This document shows, piece after piece, positions 1 through 8,601 of a DNA stretch of 55,623 bases. The notes beneath the pieces were generated by a model that searched no databases, had not been told where the DNA came from, and saw only the letters and a program-made list of their open reading frames with translations. This DNA comes from an uncultured Eubacterium sp. (GTDB lineage: Bacteria; Bacillota; Clostridia; Lachnospirales; Lachnospiraceae). Within the stretch, counting starts at the first letter, position 1. Each line of letters opens with the position of its first letter. The stretch is from contig CAJOMD010000003.1 in the NCBI GenBank assembly GCA_905235555.1, positions 1 through 55,623 of the forward strand, in the 5' to 3' direction. The position numbers and the translations under genes are program-made.

Positions 1-489
1 CTTATTTTTAACTATATCTTTTGAAAGTTTTTTTGATGTTTTAAGTTCCTTAAGAAGTCTAACTCTTGCTTTTGCATTTTTCTTAGTGTATTGTTCAATC
101 TTTTTATCCACGTTATTCACTTTTAAGATAACGGTCTGATTATGATTCTGCTTAACCTTCTGCTTTACAGGAAGCACAGTTTTAAGCGCCTGATTCATAG
201 TGGATGCGTAATGCTCTTTTATCCACCAAGCAAGACCTATCAACTCCGCTTCAGCCTCCACATCGGAATCAGCCACACACTTTATACTCTTAAGTTTTGA
301 TTTATCAAAGTCGGTATCGCCCACCACATCAATCACAAAACCCTTAATCTCGCGATTGCCTTTTCCAAAAGGAATGATGACTGGTGTTCCAGCTTGTATC
401 TTAGATTCCAAATCTTCAGGAATAATATAGTCAAAAGGTCTGTCGATTTTGTCTAGGGAAATATCAACTATTACTTTCGCAAATTTCAT
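1..489 (-). CDS. priA: Primosomal protein N' (PriA helicase), N-terminal 163 residues, cut by window edge
   Basis: Reading the minus strand from the ATG at 487-489 gives an open frame of 163 codons that runs off the left edge without a stop. The start reads MKFAKVIVDISLDKIDRPFDYIIP across two short blocks, followed by a 'GTPVIIPFGKGNREIKGFV' block. That combination (a paired-down 'FDY-IP' followed by 'G-V--PFG-gnr--GfV') is the DNA 3'-end-binding domain at the N-terminus of PriA. PriA reloads the replicative helicase at stalled forks; the helicase and zinc-binding parts would lie outside the window. It begins 11 nt after the folD stop, so it is probably the last visible gene of an fhs-folD-priA transcript. 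The fragment is Lys-rich around residues 120-163. Too short for the usual gene callers at the edge, but the family call is fairly secure. Confidence 0.85.
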   Translation of the reverse strand, partial: MKFAKVIVDISLDKIDRPFDYIIPEDLESKIQAGTPVIIPFGKGNREIKGFVIDVVGDTDFDKSKLKSIKCVADSDVEAEAELIGLAWWIKEHYASTMNQALKTVLPVKQKVKQNHNQTVILKVNNVDKKIEQYTKKNAKARVRLLKELKTSKKLSKDIVKNK

Positions 490-500
490 ATAGTTAATCC

Positions 501-1340
501 CTATTTATTTAGTTCTACACTCCTTAAGCAGTTAACAAGTAACATGGTTACTGTCATTGGTCCAACGCCACCCGGCACTGGAGTGATAGCTGACGCTATA
601 TCTTTTACTTCATCAAAGTCCACATCACCACAAAGTTTACCATCTTCATCTCTGTCCATTCCAACGTCTATAATAATTGCGCCTTCTTTCACAAAGTCTT
701 TTGTCACAAACTTTGCTTTGCCCAAAGCTGCCACAATAATGTCTGCTCGCTTACAAACTTCTGGTAAATCTTTAGTGCGAGAGTGAGTAACTGTAACTGT
801 GGCGTTTTCTCTTAGCATCAAGATAGCCATAGGCTTACCAACGATGTTACTTCTACCGATAATCACGCACTCTTTGCCTTCGATGTCTAGGCCACTTCTT
901 TTTATCATTTCAATAATGCCCGCAGGTGTGCATGGAAGGAATGACTCCTCACCTATCACCATCTTACCTACGTTCACTGGGTGGAATCCATCCACATCCT
1001 TAATAGGGTCGATTGCAAGCAAGATTTTGTTTTCATCTATATGCTTTGGTAAAGGAAGCTGAACTAAGATTCCGTTGATAGCTGGATCTGTGTTTAAATC
1101 ATCCACTAACTTTAGTAGTTCTTCCTCTGTGGTTTCTTCTGGCACTTCAATCTTCTTAGAGTTGATGCCAATGTACTCGCACGCTTTTTCTTTATTTCTA
1201 ACATACACTGCTGATGCTGGGTCCTCTCCCACTTTCACTACAGCAAGAGTAACCTCTATGCCTTCAGCCTTTAGTTTTGCTACTTGATCTTTTAGTTCAT
1301 CCTTTATTTCTGTTGAAATCTTTTTTCCATCTATAATCAT
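501..1340 (-). CDS. folD: Bifunctional methylenetetrahydrofolate dehydrogenase / methenyltetrahydrofolate cyclohydrolase
   Basis: FolD interconverts 5,10-methylene-, 5,10-methenyl- and 10-formyl-tetrahydrofolate in the cytosol, using NAD(P). The 279-residue length is normal. Visible family blocks are the N-terminal YVRNK (the Tyr-x3-Lys catalytic pair), 'QLPLPKHID', 'DVDGFHPVN', the dinucleotide-binding 'GRSNIVGKP', and the C-terminal '[10 protein letters not shown]'. The start is supported by AAGGAG seven or so bases upstream of the ATG. It follows fhs by 12 nt on the same strand, and the two enzymes catalyse adjacent steps, so they form an operon for formate entry into the one-carbon pool, as used in purine synthesis and in the methyl branch of acetogenic metabolism. 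Confidence 0.97.
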   Translation of the reverse strand: MIIDGKKISTEIKDELKDQVAKLKAEGIEVTLAVVKVGEDPASAVYVRNKEKACEYIGINSKKIEVPEETTEEELLKLVDDLNTDPAINGILVQLPLPKHIDENKILLAIDPIKDVDGFHPVNVGKMVIGEESFLPCTPAGIIEMIKRSGLDIEGKECVIIGRSNIVGKPMAILMLRENATVTVTHSRTKDLPEVCKRADIIVAALGKAKFVTKDFVKEGAIIIDVGMDRDEDGKLCGDVDFDEVKDIASAITPVPGGVGPMTVTMLLVNCLRSVELNK

Positions 1341-1352
1341 CTTCTTACTCCT

Positions 1353-3023
1353 TTAGAATAATCCTGTAATTTTTCCATCATCTGTCAATTCTATGCCAAA
1401 TGCCGCTGGTGTTTTTGATAATCCAGGCATTGTCATAATAGTTCCTGTAATGGCAACTACAAATCCCGCGCCTGCTGACATATACACTTCTCTGATATTG
1501 ATTGTAAAGTTTTCTGGACGTCCCAGTTTTTCCTTATCGTCCGACAAAGAATATTGAGTTTTTGCCATACAAACTGGACAATCACTAAATCCAAGTTCTT
1601 CTATCTTTGCGATAGCCTCATTTGCCTCATCAGAATATGTAACCCCATCTGCTCCATAAATCTTAGTGGCAACTGTTTCTATTTTTTCTTTAATAGACAT
1701 ATCATCTGTGTAAAGCGGGTGATAGTTAGAAGGTTTAGTGTCGATAGTTTCTATAATCTTTTCAGCTAGTTCTATTCCGCCTTTGCCGCCCTCTTTAAAC
1801 ACTTTCGCTGGAGCGAACTCACAACCGCGCTCCTCACAGAAGTTTTTAACAAATTCTATTTCGGCATCTGTGTCTGTACCGAACTGATTTAGCGTAACTA
1901 CAACTGGCACATCGTATTGCTGAATATTTTCGATATGTTTTTCTAGATTTACGATTCCTTTGGCGAGGGCATCTAAATCTTCAATCTGTAAATCTTCACG
2001 AGGCATTCCGCCGTTATACTTAAGCGCACGAACTGTTGCAACCAAAACTACAGCATCTGGTTTAAGTCCAGCCTTACGACACTTGATGTCTAGGAACTTC
2101 TCAGCACCTAAATCTGCGCCAAAACCTGCCTCAGTAATCACATAGTCTGCCATCTTTAGAGCTGTCTTAGTTGCGCGAACTGAGTTACAACCGTGAGCAA
2201 TATTTGCAAAAGGTCCACCGTGAACCAAAGCTGGTGTATGCTCTAGTGTTTGAATTAGGTTAGGCTTCATGGCGTCTTTTAGAAGCACTGCCATAGAACC
2301 AACCGCCTTTATATCTTTAGCTGTAACTGGCTTTCCATCGTAAGTGTAAGCAACGATTATCTTGCCTAGTCTATCTTTTAAATCTGCATAGTCATTTGCA
2401 AGACATAGAATAGCCATAATCTCTGATGCCACAGTAATTACGAAATGATCTTCTCTTTCTACTCCGTCCACATCACGTCCTCGTCCAACTATAATGTTTC
2501 GAAGTACTCTATCATTTATATCCACACATCTCTTCCAGACAACTTTTTCTGGGTCAATGTTTAGTTCATTATCTTGCTTGATTGAATTATCTAACATAGC
2601 AGCACAAAGGTTGTTAGCTGAGGTAATAGCATGGAAATCGCCTGTAAAGTGAAGGTTTAAATCTTCCATAGGAACTACTTGCGAATATCCACCGCCTGCG
2701 GCACCACCTTTTATACCAAAGCAAGGTCCAAGTGATGGCTCACGAAGTGCGATAACACACTTTTTATCAAGCTGTCCAAATGCTTCACCTAATCCCACTG
2801 TCACTGTGGTCTTTCCTTCTCCTGCTGGAGTTGGGTTAATGGCTGTAACTAAGATCAACTTTCCGTCTTCATTACTTTTAATTTTGTCGTAAAAGTCATT
2901 TGAAATCTTTGCTTTATACTTTCCGTAAAGTTCCAAATCATCTTCCACTAAGCCAAGTTTTGCTGCCACATCTTTTATTGGCATCATTTCTGCTTCTTGA
3001 GCAATCTCGATATCTGTTTTCAT
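1353..3023 (-). CDS. fhs: Formate--tetrahydrofolate ligase
   Basis: Fhs makes 10-formyl-tetrahydrofolate from formate, ATP and tetrahydrofolate. The 556-residue protein has the expected length and motifs: the ATP-binding 'TPAGEGKTT' near residues 66-74, '[18 protein letters not shown]' near residue 95-112, and '[14 protein letters not shown]' near 268-281. The C-terminus ends 'GLF', as is common in the family. A ribosome binding site (AAAGGTG) precedes the ATG. Downstream lies folD after 12 nt. Upstream is the end of ftsK and a hairpin terminator, so fhs probably begins a new transcription unit; I could not assign a convincing promoter in the 100-nt gap. Confidence 0.97.
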   Translation of the reverse strand: MKTDIEIAQEAEMMPIKDVAAKLGLVEDDLELYGKYKAKISNDFYDKIKSNEDGKLILVTAINPTPAGEGKTTVTVGLGEAFGQLDKKCVIALREPSLGPCFGIKGGAAGGGYSQVVPMEDLNLHFTGDFHAITSANNLCAAMLDNSIKQDNELNIDPEKVVWKRCVDINDRVLRNIIVGRGRDVDGVEREDHFVITVASEIMAILCLANDYADLKDRLGKIIVAYTYDGKPVTAKDIKAVGSMAVLLKDAMKPNLIQTLEHTPALVHGGPFANIAHGCNSVRATKTALKMADYVITEAGFGADLGAEKFLDIKCRKAGLKPDAVVLVATVRALKYNGGMPREDLQIEDLDALAKGIVNLEKHIENIQQYDVPVVVTLNQFGTDTDAEIEFVKNFCEERGCEFAPAKVFKEGGKGGIELAEKIIETIDTKPSNYHPLYTDDMSIKEKIETVATKIYGADGVTYSDEANEAIAKIEELGFSDCPVCMAKTQYSLSDDKEKLGRPENFTINIREVYMSAGAGFVVAITGTIMTMPGLSKTPAAFGIELTDDGKITGLF

Positions 3024-3092
3024 AATTTCACCTTTCTAGATTTTCCTCGCGCAAGGTTTTAACCTCACAAAACTTTTTCCTAAAATATGGTT

Positions 3093-3120
3093 AAAAGGCA
3101 AAGGATATCCTTCGCCTTTT
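3093..3120 (-). terminator. Hairpin terminator after ftsK
   Basis: A nearly perfect inverted repeat (AAAAGGC-A-AAGGAT / ATCCTT-C-GCCTTTT) lies 5 nt beyond the ftsK stop. The stem is long; in the minus-strand RNA the downstream U tract is short, so efficiency is uncertain. Confidence 0.6.
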
Positions 3121-3124
3121 TATT

Positions 3125-5776
3125 TTACTGATTTAGCATTTCTTCAAACTCTTCAAGACTCATTAGAATCTTTCGAGGTTTGTTTGTCTCTTCTTGTCCT
3201 ACCACTCCAGCATCGTATAGCTGATCCATAATACGAGCCGCTCTGTTAAAGCCAACCCTAAACTGTCTTTGAATCATACTTGTGGAGCCTTTGTCTTTTT
3301 GGATACATAATCTTCCGGCATCGCCAAAGAGCACATCTCTCTCGTTATCTCCGCCACCTGCAGCTGCCTCAGCATCTGATGTAAGCTTTGCATCTATGCC
3401 TTCTTCATACTGAGCCTCACTACTGTTTTCTTTAATAAAGTCTACTGTATCTTTAATTTCTTTTTCAGAAACATATGCTCCCTGCAAACGGATAGGTTTA
3501 ACGTATCCTGCTGGGTAGAACAACATGTCACCAAGACCAAGTAGTTTCTCAGCACCATTCATATCAATAATAGTTCTAGAGTCTGTACCTGAAGCCACTG
3601 TAAGGGCAACTCTTGATGGCACGTTAGCCTTGATAAGACCTGTGATTACATCAACTGAAGGACGTTGTGTAGCAATAACCATATGGATACCAGCAGCTCT
3701 TGCTAACTGCGCCAATCGACATATTGCTTCTTCCACTTCCTTGGCTGCTACCATCATAAGGTCAGCAAGCTCGTCTATAATAATCAAAATCTGTGGCATC
3801 TTCTCGAGTGGTTGTCCATTCTCATCAGTGACACCAGCTTTTACTTTTGCATTATATCCTTCAATATCTCTAGTTCCAGCATCAGCAAACTGCTTGTATC
3901 TGTTTGTCATCTCAGCTACTGCCCAGTTAAGAATGCCCGCGGCACGTTTTGGATCAGTAACTACTGGATATAACAAGTGTGGAATTCCATTGTATACCTG
4001 GAACTCAACTACCTTAGGGTCAATAACAATAACACGAACATCATTAGGTGTGGTTCTGAATAACACACTCATTAAAATGGAGTTTGTAAATACTGATTTA
4101 CCAGCACCTGTTGTACCTGCAATTAGCATATGAGGCATCTTAGCCACATCGCCTATCACTACCTTTCCTGCGATATCTTTGCCGGCAGGGAATGCTAAGT
4201 TAGATTTGCTCTGCTTAATCTCTGGAGTATTTAGTAGGTCTTTTAGATAAACCATATCTCTTCCGCTATTTGGAATCTCAATACCAACAGCAGCTTTACC
4301 AGGGATTGGCGCCTCAATACGAATATCTTCAGCAGCCATTGCTAGTTTTATATCATCTGCAAGGTTAGTAATCTTATTTACACGTGTACCTTGCTCTGGT
4401 TGTAATTCATATCTAGTAACAGCTGGACCTTTGCTTACACTTGAAACTTCTACGTTTACACCAAAGTCCGCAAGCACATCTTTTAGTTTGTTCGCAGTCT
4501 GTGTAAGTTCAGCTCTTGTCACCTCACTACCACCTGCTTCGCCATCTGCTAGCAATGTCATAGGTGGCTTTTTATATTTAAATACTTTCTTAGTAGGTGC
4601 AATCACTTTTCCTTCGTCAGCCAAACGTTTTTGTTTGTCTGTCATTTCTTCACCTTCCGCTACTTCAGTAGGGGCATCCGCGTCAAATGGTTTTCTAGCC
4701 ATTGCATCTTTTGTATCCTGGTTCATCTCCTCACGAGGCTTTGGCTCATACTCGCCATTAAGAACTTTGTCATCGTCAGCTGGCTCTGGAAGTACTCCGT
4801 CTTGAGTAAGCTTTGGCTCCTTAGCCTTTGAATCTTTGATTTCAATCAGTTCATCGCTCTCTTCAAATCCACTGTCATCTATCACTGGCTGTTCATCAAG
4901 ACCTGCTATCTTGATTTCAGCTGGCTTCTCTTCTTCCACTGCTGGTGCTGGTTCTGGAGCCGGCTCTGCAGCTTTCTTTCTGCCGCGCTTAGGCTTTTGG
5001 TCACTCATATCTGTAGCGCCAAAGTTAACACCACGTCTTGTGCTCTCTCTATCTTCTCCCTCTTCAGGTTCATAACTTTCTGCGAACTCTCTTCTAGCCT
5101 TAGCATCTTCCTTAGCCTTATCAATAGCACTCTTTCCTCTGTTCTTAAGATACTGTGAAATAGATTTCTCAGTAAGCATAACTACAGAAACTATAAGTAG
5201 TGCAATTGCTATAAGCACTGCTCCTGCCATTCCAAGTCCTGCACGGAAAGCACCGCCTAAAATGCCGCCGATAGCACCGCCACAAACTTCACCATCTTTG
5301 CCGAGATCATAAAAGTGTAAAGCGTTTCTATCCGTATCAGCATAAGTGCATAGGTGGAAGAACAATGTTAAGTCAATAAACAATAATGCTGTTCCAACCA
5401 CTCTAAATATTACTGTTCTGTTTTTCTTTTTGTTGTATGTAAGCAAAGCTACGATTATGATTAAAACTACAGGGAACAAATATCCCATAGTTCCAAACAA
5501 TCCTAGCATAATGTCTTTAAAGAAGTTACCTACTACACCACAAATACCAAAGTTAGAAAGGAGTAAGAATATTCCGATAACGATTGAAACCCAAACGCCC
5601 ACTTCACTAAGTATCTTTTTCTTTCTTAGTTGGTTTTCTTCCTCTCTTCTCTTTTTCTCAGCATTTTTTCTTCTAGTTTCTGCTGCCTTCTTTGCGCTAG
5701 CACTCTTAGAAGCTGCTGATTTTGTGTTTTTCTTGCTAGTAGTTTTCTTTTTACTACTCGACTTTTTGTTTGCCAT
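3125..5776 (-). CDS. ftsK: DNA translocase FtsK/SpoIIIE
   Basis: Membrane-anchored hexameric ATPase that pumps DNA through the division or sporulation septum. The N-terminus is extremely Lys/Ser/Ala rich (about 50 residues), followed by four predicted membrane segments (about residues 60-205), an acidic Pro/Glu linker to about residue 400, then the motor: Walker A 'GTTGAGKS' near residue 552 and Walker B 'ILIIIDELADLMM' near residue 665. The C-terminal gamma winged helix that reads polar DNA sequences is present ('QRQFRVGFNRAARIMDQL'). I place the start at the ATG at 5774-5776: it has GAGG seven bases upstream, whereas the alternative TTG two codons earlier would sit on top of that site. uppP lies 22 nt upstream on the same strand. 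Whether it is FtsK or SpoIIIE functionally cannot be told from sequence. Confidence 0.95.
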   Translation of the reverse strand: MANKKSSSKKKTTSKKNTKSAASKSASAKKAAETRRKNAEKKRREEENQLRKKKILSEVGVWVSIVIGIFLLLSNFGICGVVGNFFKDIMLGLFGTMGYLFPVVLIIIVALLTYNKKKNRTVIFRVVGTALLFIDLTLFFHLCTYADTDRNALHFYDLGKDGEVCGGAIGGILGGAFRAGLGMAGAVLIAIALLIVSVVMLTEKSISQYLKNRGKSAIDKAKEDAKARREFAESYEPEEGEDRESTRRGVNFGATDMSDQKPKRGRKKAAEPAPEPAPAVEEEKPAEIKIAGLDEQPVIDDSGFEESDELIEIKDSKAKEPKLTQDGVLPEPADDDKVLNGEYEPKPREEMNQDTKDAMARKPFDADAPTEVAEGEEMTDKQKRLADEGKVIAPTKKVFKYKKPPMTLLADGEAGGSEVTRAELTQTANKLKDVLADFGVNVEVSSVSKGPAVTRYELQPEQGTRVNKITNLADDIKLAMAAEDIRIEAPIPGKAAVGIEIPNSGRDMVYLKDLLNTPEIKQSKSNLAFPAGKDIAGKVVIGDVAKMPHMLIAGTTGAGKSVFTNSILMSVLFRTTPNDVRVIVIDPKVVEFQVYNGIPHLLYPVVTDPKRAAGILNWAVAEMTNRYKQFADAGTRDIEGYNAKVKAGVTDENGQPLEKMPQILIIIDELADLMMVAAKEVEEAICRLAQLARAAGIHMVIATQRPSVDVITGLIKANVPSRVALTVASGTDSRTIIDMNGAEKLLGLGDMLFYPAGYVKPIRLQGAYVSEKEIKDTVDFIKENSSEAQYEEGIDAKLTSDAEAAAGGGDNERDVLFGDAGRLCIQKDKGSTSMIQRQFRVGFNRAARIMDQLYDAGVVGQEETNKPRKILMSLEEFEEMLNQ

Positions 5777-5798
5777 TTCCAAACCTCACCAATTTATA

Positions 5799-6665
5799 TT
5801 ATTTATTACTAATTACAAAATATCCTATTATTGCTGCAAGACCAATAGCCGCACAGTAATATGAGAAATATTTAAATTTCTTTTTCTTAACAATAACAAG
5901 CATAGCCTTGATACAGATGTATCCAACTATAGCTGACACTATCACTCCTACCACATAGCACATAGCTGGTGTAGAAGTTAAGTCTTCTTTCATATCAGGA
6001 ATCTCTAAAACTACAGCACCTAAAATAGCTGGTATAGACATTAAGAATGAGTACTTTACTACAAAGTCTCTTTTTAGTCCGCAAACCAAACCTGCTGTGA
6101 TAGTTGTTCCTGATCTTGAGATACCAGGCATGGTAGCAACACCTTGGCACACACCTATGAACAATGCATTTGCCCATGAAGTGTTCTTCTCTGTCTTGTT
6201 TCCATCTTTAAGTAAGTCTGAAACAAATAGCATAACTGCTGTCACTAGTAGGCAAATACCAGGGATTAGCAAAGTAGCTCCTGACTCTTCTACTAGATCC
6301 TTCATAAGCACACCGAGGATAGCTGTAGGGATAGTGGAAACAATAACTAGCACTACAAATCTTCTGTATGCTGTTCTTATAATTTTTCTAAAAGGTGTCT
6401 TCTTTCTGCCTATAAGTGTCACAAAGTTAAAAATAATGTCTGCGCATATACCAAAGAATTCTTTTATTAGTTCAATAACATCTTTGAAAAATACAGCAAA
6501 TACAGCTATCAAAGTTCCGAGATGCAAGAATACATCAAATGAAATTGAGTTGTTTTCAAACCCAAAAAAGAACTTAGCAATAGCCAAATGTCCTGAACTA
6601 CTGATTGGCAAAAACTCTGCCAAACCTTGTATAATTCCAAGTATAATTGCCTCTATTATTGTCAT
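5799..6665 (-). CDS. uppP: Undecaprenyl-diphosphatase (UppP/BacA)
   Basis: Integral membrane phosphatase that converts undecaprenyl diphosphate to the monophosphate, recycling the lipid carrier for peptidoglycan and other wall polymers, and giving bacitracin tolerance. Both signatures are present: 'GLAEFLPISSSGHL' near residues 14-27 and 'PGISRSGTTI' near residue 178. At 288 residues with about eight hydrophobic segments it matches the family. The start has GGGGTG upstream. It lies directly upstream of ftsK and probably shares its transcript. A TATAAT box at 6699-6704 on the minus strand could be the -10 element, but its -35 region is poor. Confidence 0.96.
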   Translation of the reverse strand: MTIIEAIILGIIQGLAEFLPISSSGHLAIAKFFFGFENNSISFDVFLHLGTLIAVFAVFFKDVIELIKEFFGICADIIFNFVTLIGRKKTPFRKIIRTAYRRFVVLVIVSTIPTAILGVLMKDLVEESGATLLIPGICLLVTAVMLFVSDLLKDGNKTEKNTSWANALFIGVCQGVATMPGISRSGTTITAGLVCGLKRDFVVKYSFLMSIPAILGAVVLEIPDMKEDLTSTPAMCYVVGVIVSAIVGYICIKAMLVIVKKKKFKYFSYYCAAIGLAAIIGYFVISNK

Positions 6666-6740
6666 TGCTTCACCCCTTTATATTTTGTCCCACAATCCAT
6701 TATATTTTACTTTGAGTGTTTTGCGATATGAAAAAGCAAC

Positions 6741-6767
6741 AAAAAAGCCGATATTTTCGGCTTTTTT
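6741..6767 (-). terminator. Intrinsic terminator after hisA
   Basis: Stem AAAAAAGCCGA / TCGGCTTTTTT with a short AT loop, 20 nt past the ancestral hisA stop; strong U tract on the minus strand. It is nearly symmetric, so it may also work in the other direction. Confidence 0.85.
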
Positions 6768-6787
6768 AATATATTTGTCTATTTATT

Positions 6788-7544
6788 TTACTTGTAGTTT
6801 TTCACATCATCATAGGCTAAATCACCGCCAAAAATATCTAGCGCAGAGCCTATTGTAAAATCTAGTTTTCCACCACATGCACTTTTGAATTTTTCTATCT
6901 GTTCTATGCTAGAAATGCCTCCTGCATCCATTGTAACTAGCTAAAATCTTAACTAGTTTCTCATCCATTCCTGCCCTTTTGCCTTCTCTATCTACACCAT
7001 GCACTAAAAACTCGTCACAGTATTTATCAAGTTTTTCGAATAGTTCTGGAGTAACCTTTTCTTCAGTAAATGTCTGCCATCTATCAGTAACTACATAGTA
7101 ATCATCCCCTAGCTTTCTACAGCTAAGATCTAAAACCACTTTATCAGGACCCACCACCTCTGCTAGTTTCTTTAGATGGTCATAATTAATACGCCCCTCG
7201 AAGAACACATATGATGTAACAATAACATGAGTGGCTCCAGCTCTTAAAAACTCTGAAGCATTTCTATTGTTAATGCCACCACCCACTTGCAAAGCATCAG
7301 GGTATGCTTTTAGCGCCTTAAGTGCCTGCTTCTTTGTTTCTTCATATGCAGGAGAATCCAAAGAATTAAGCATAATAATATGTCCGCCGGTTAGTCCGTC
7401 TTTCTTATATTTTTTGGCATATCTTTTAGCACTTTGCTTTGTGGCAAAGTTCTCCAAAGCACTGGACGAATCCTTATTCAAAGAGCCACCCACTATCTGT
7501 TTTACTGCTCCGTTGTGAATGTCAATACAAGGTCTAAATTTCAT
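6788..7544 (-). pseudogene. hisA: Frameshifted eukaryotic-type HisA (ProFAR isomerase)
   Basis: The first 211 codons (7544 to 6909) read MKFRPCIDIHNGAVKQIVGG and continue through 'QVGGGINNRNASEFLRAGATHVIVTS' to 'HGVDREGKRAGMDEKLVKILASYN', the HisA barrel of the HIS6-like subtype that also occurs in some bacteria. After ASYN the frame leaves the family and stops. The missing C-terminus continues in another frame from about 6942: 'VTMDAGGISSIEQIEKF', then 'LDFTIGSALDIFGGDL', ending at a TAA at 6788-6790. Total span is 757 nt, one base off a multiple of three. Intact HisA isomerises ProFAR in histidine synthesis, using Asp residues on strands 1 and 5. No other his gene is in the window. It could be a pseudogene, a sequencing error, or a protein lacking its last 46 or so residues. 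It lies 9 nt after a small membrane-protein gene. Confidence 0.85.
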
Positions 7545-7553
7545 AATATTTCC

Positions 7554-7775
7554 TTACTTCTTTTTATCTGGTTTATAGTTCTTTAAAAATTTATTTGAAA
7601 TGATGGTGCATGCTGCAAATGCCACAAATATGATCCCTACTACCGTTAGGAAAACCGGCATTGGCAAAACACCAACCACACAAACAACTACAAAGAATGC
7701 CACAAACAATACTGTGTTTACTTTATTTAGGATTAAACCTATTTTGATTTTTTGATTTTCTGTTAAATTAGCCAT
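7554..7775 (-). CDS. Small membrane protein of unknown function (73 aa)
   Basis: Two hydrophobic segments (about residues 19-38 and 40-60) joined by a short Pro-containing turn, with a Lys-rich C-terminus (KNYKPDKKK) that should be cytoplasmic. No family recognised. There is no clear Shine-Dalgarno sequence before the ATG, only an A-rich stretch. It sits 9 nt upstream of hisA, so the two are probably co-transcribed, but nothing links it to histidine synthesis. The 79 nt between it and the ABC permease gene hold no hairpin that I can see. Confidence 0.65.
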   Translation of the reverse strand: MANLTENQKIKIGLILNKVNTVLFVAFFVVVCVVGVLPMPVFLTVVGIIFVAFAACTIISNKFLKNYKPDKKK

Positions 7776-7854
7776 AATTACATTTTCGACTTATATAATC
7801 AAATCGCCTTCCTTTATTTTATTGATTAGACTCCGTATACTAATTGTAACTCAT

Positions 7855-8601
7855 TTATTTGAACTCTTTTTTCTTAAATACCTCGTATCCTAATATTAAC
7901 AAACCAATTGTTATTGCTATTCCAAGCACGCACCAGGCAAGCCCACTCGGTATTATTTTAGTGCTTATAATCTGCGTCCCTTCTTTATTACGAGCCACTT
8001 TTAAATAAGCATCACTAGAAGTCAATGTGATTGCGCCAATGATATTACTTGCTTTTTCACTTAAGTTCATAAATAGTCCAGCTAAACCGATGACAGGTCC
8101 AAGCATTACACCATACATAAATGAAGCAAACAATGATAATCCATCTGACACCACCAAAACACTTATGATAAAGATAATAGCAAATTTGCCTAGATCTCGT
8201 ATTCCATCCACTATCTCTACTGTTGGATATATCTTAGAGGCCATCTGGTGATTAATAATAGCATATACGATTTTTAGCATTTCTGCCATTAGTAAAAAAG
8301 CTAGCGAACTTCCAAGAGTAACTATTAGCTTTCCAAAGTAAATCTGCTTACGACTAAAACCACTACCTATCAAGTTCTTCATAGTTTTGTATTTATATTC
8401 TTTGTGAGTGATATCTGTAACTAAAACGATAGCTAAAAATGGGTAAAACCAATCTATTAATGTGTAACCCCATGTGGTGCTTTTCAAATAATAATCTATC
8501 AAAATACCCAATCCAAAAGCGCCAAGAAGAATGGACAACAATACATATAGTTTTGGTTTTCTATAAACTATATTAAACTCAGCAAATAATAATCTACGCA
8601 T
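7855..8601 (-). CDS. ABC-2 type transporter permease
   Basis: A membrane protein of 248 residues with about six hydrophobic segments and the arrangement of ABC-2 permeases of the drug/bacteriocin-exporter type: an N-terminal amphipathic stretch (MRRLLFAEFNIVYRKP), then 'DITHKEYKYKTMKNLIGSGFSRKQIYFGKL', the coupling-helix region common in this family (shown here in pieces of a contiguous segment at residues 80-110). The start is taken at the ATG at 8599-8601 because AGGAGGT lies five bases before it; a longer frame exists but lacks such a site. The ATG overlaps the stop of the upstream ATPase-fusion gene by 8 nt, so the two are translationally coupled and should form one exporter. Substrate unknown. 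Confidence 0.85.
   Translation of the reverse strand: MRRLLFAEFNIVYRKPKLYVLLSILLGAFGLGILIDYYLKSTTWGYTLIDWFYPFLAIVLVTDITHKEYKYKTMKNLIGSGFSRKQIYFGKLIVTLGSSLAFLLMAEMLKIVYAIINHQMASKIYPTVEIVDGIRDLGKFAIIFIISVLVVSDGLSLFASFMYGVMLGPVIGLAGLFMNLSEKASNIIGAITLTSSDAYLKVARNKEGTQIISTKIIPSGLAWCVLGIAITIGLLILGYEVFKKKEFK

Noticed and set aside
3024..3092. Tetrahydrofolate riboswitch upstream of fhs
   Set aside because: The leader is short and lacks the conserved THF-riboswitch core; only a small AGGTT/AACCT repeat is present.
3525..4133. Long plus-strand open frame (about 200 codons) opposite ftsK
   Set aside because: It is antisense to a clear ftsK, has Ser/Thr/Ile-rich composition typical of complement frames, and no ribosome site.
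6097..6858. 253-codon plus-strand open frame opposite uppP
   Set aside because: Antisense to a well-conserved gene that shows all its motifs; no family resemblance and no Shine-Dalgarno sequence.
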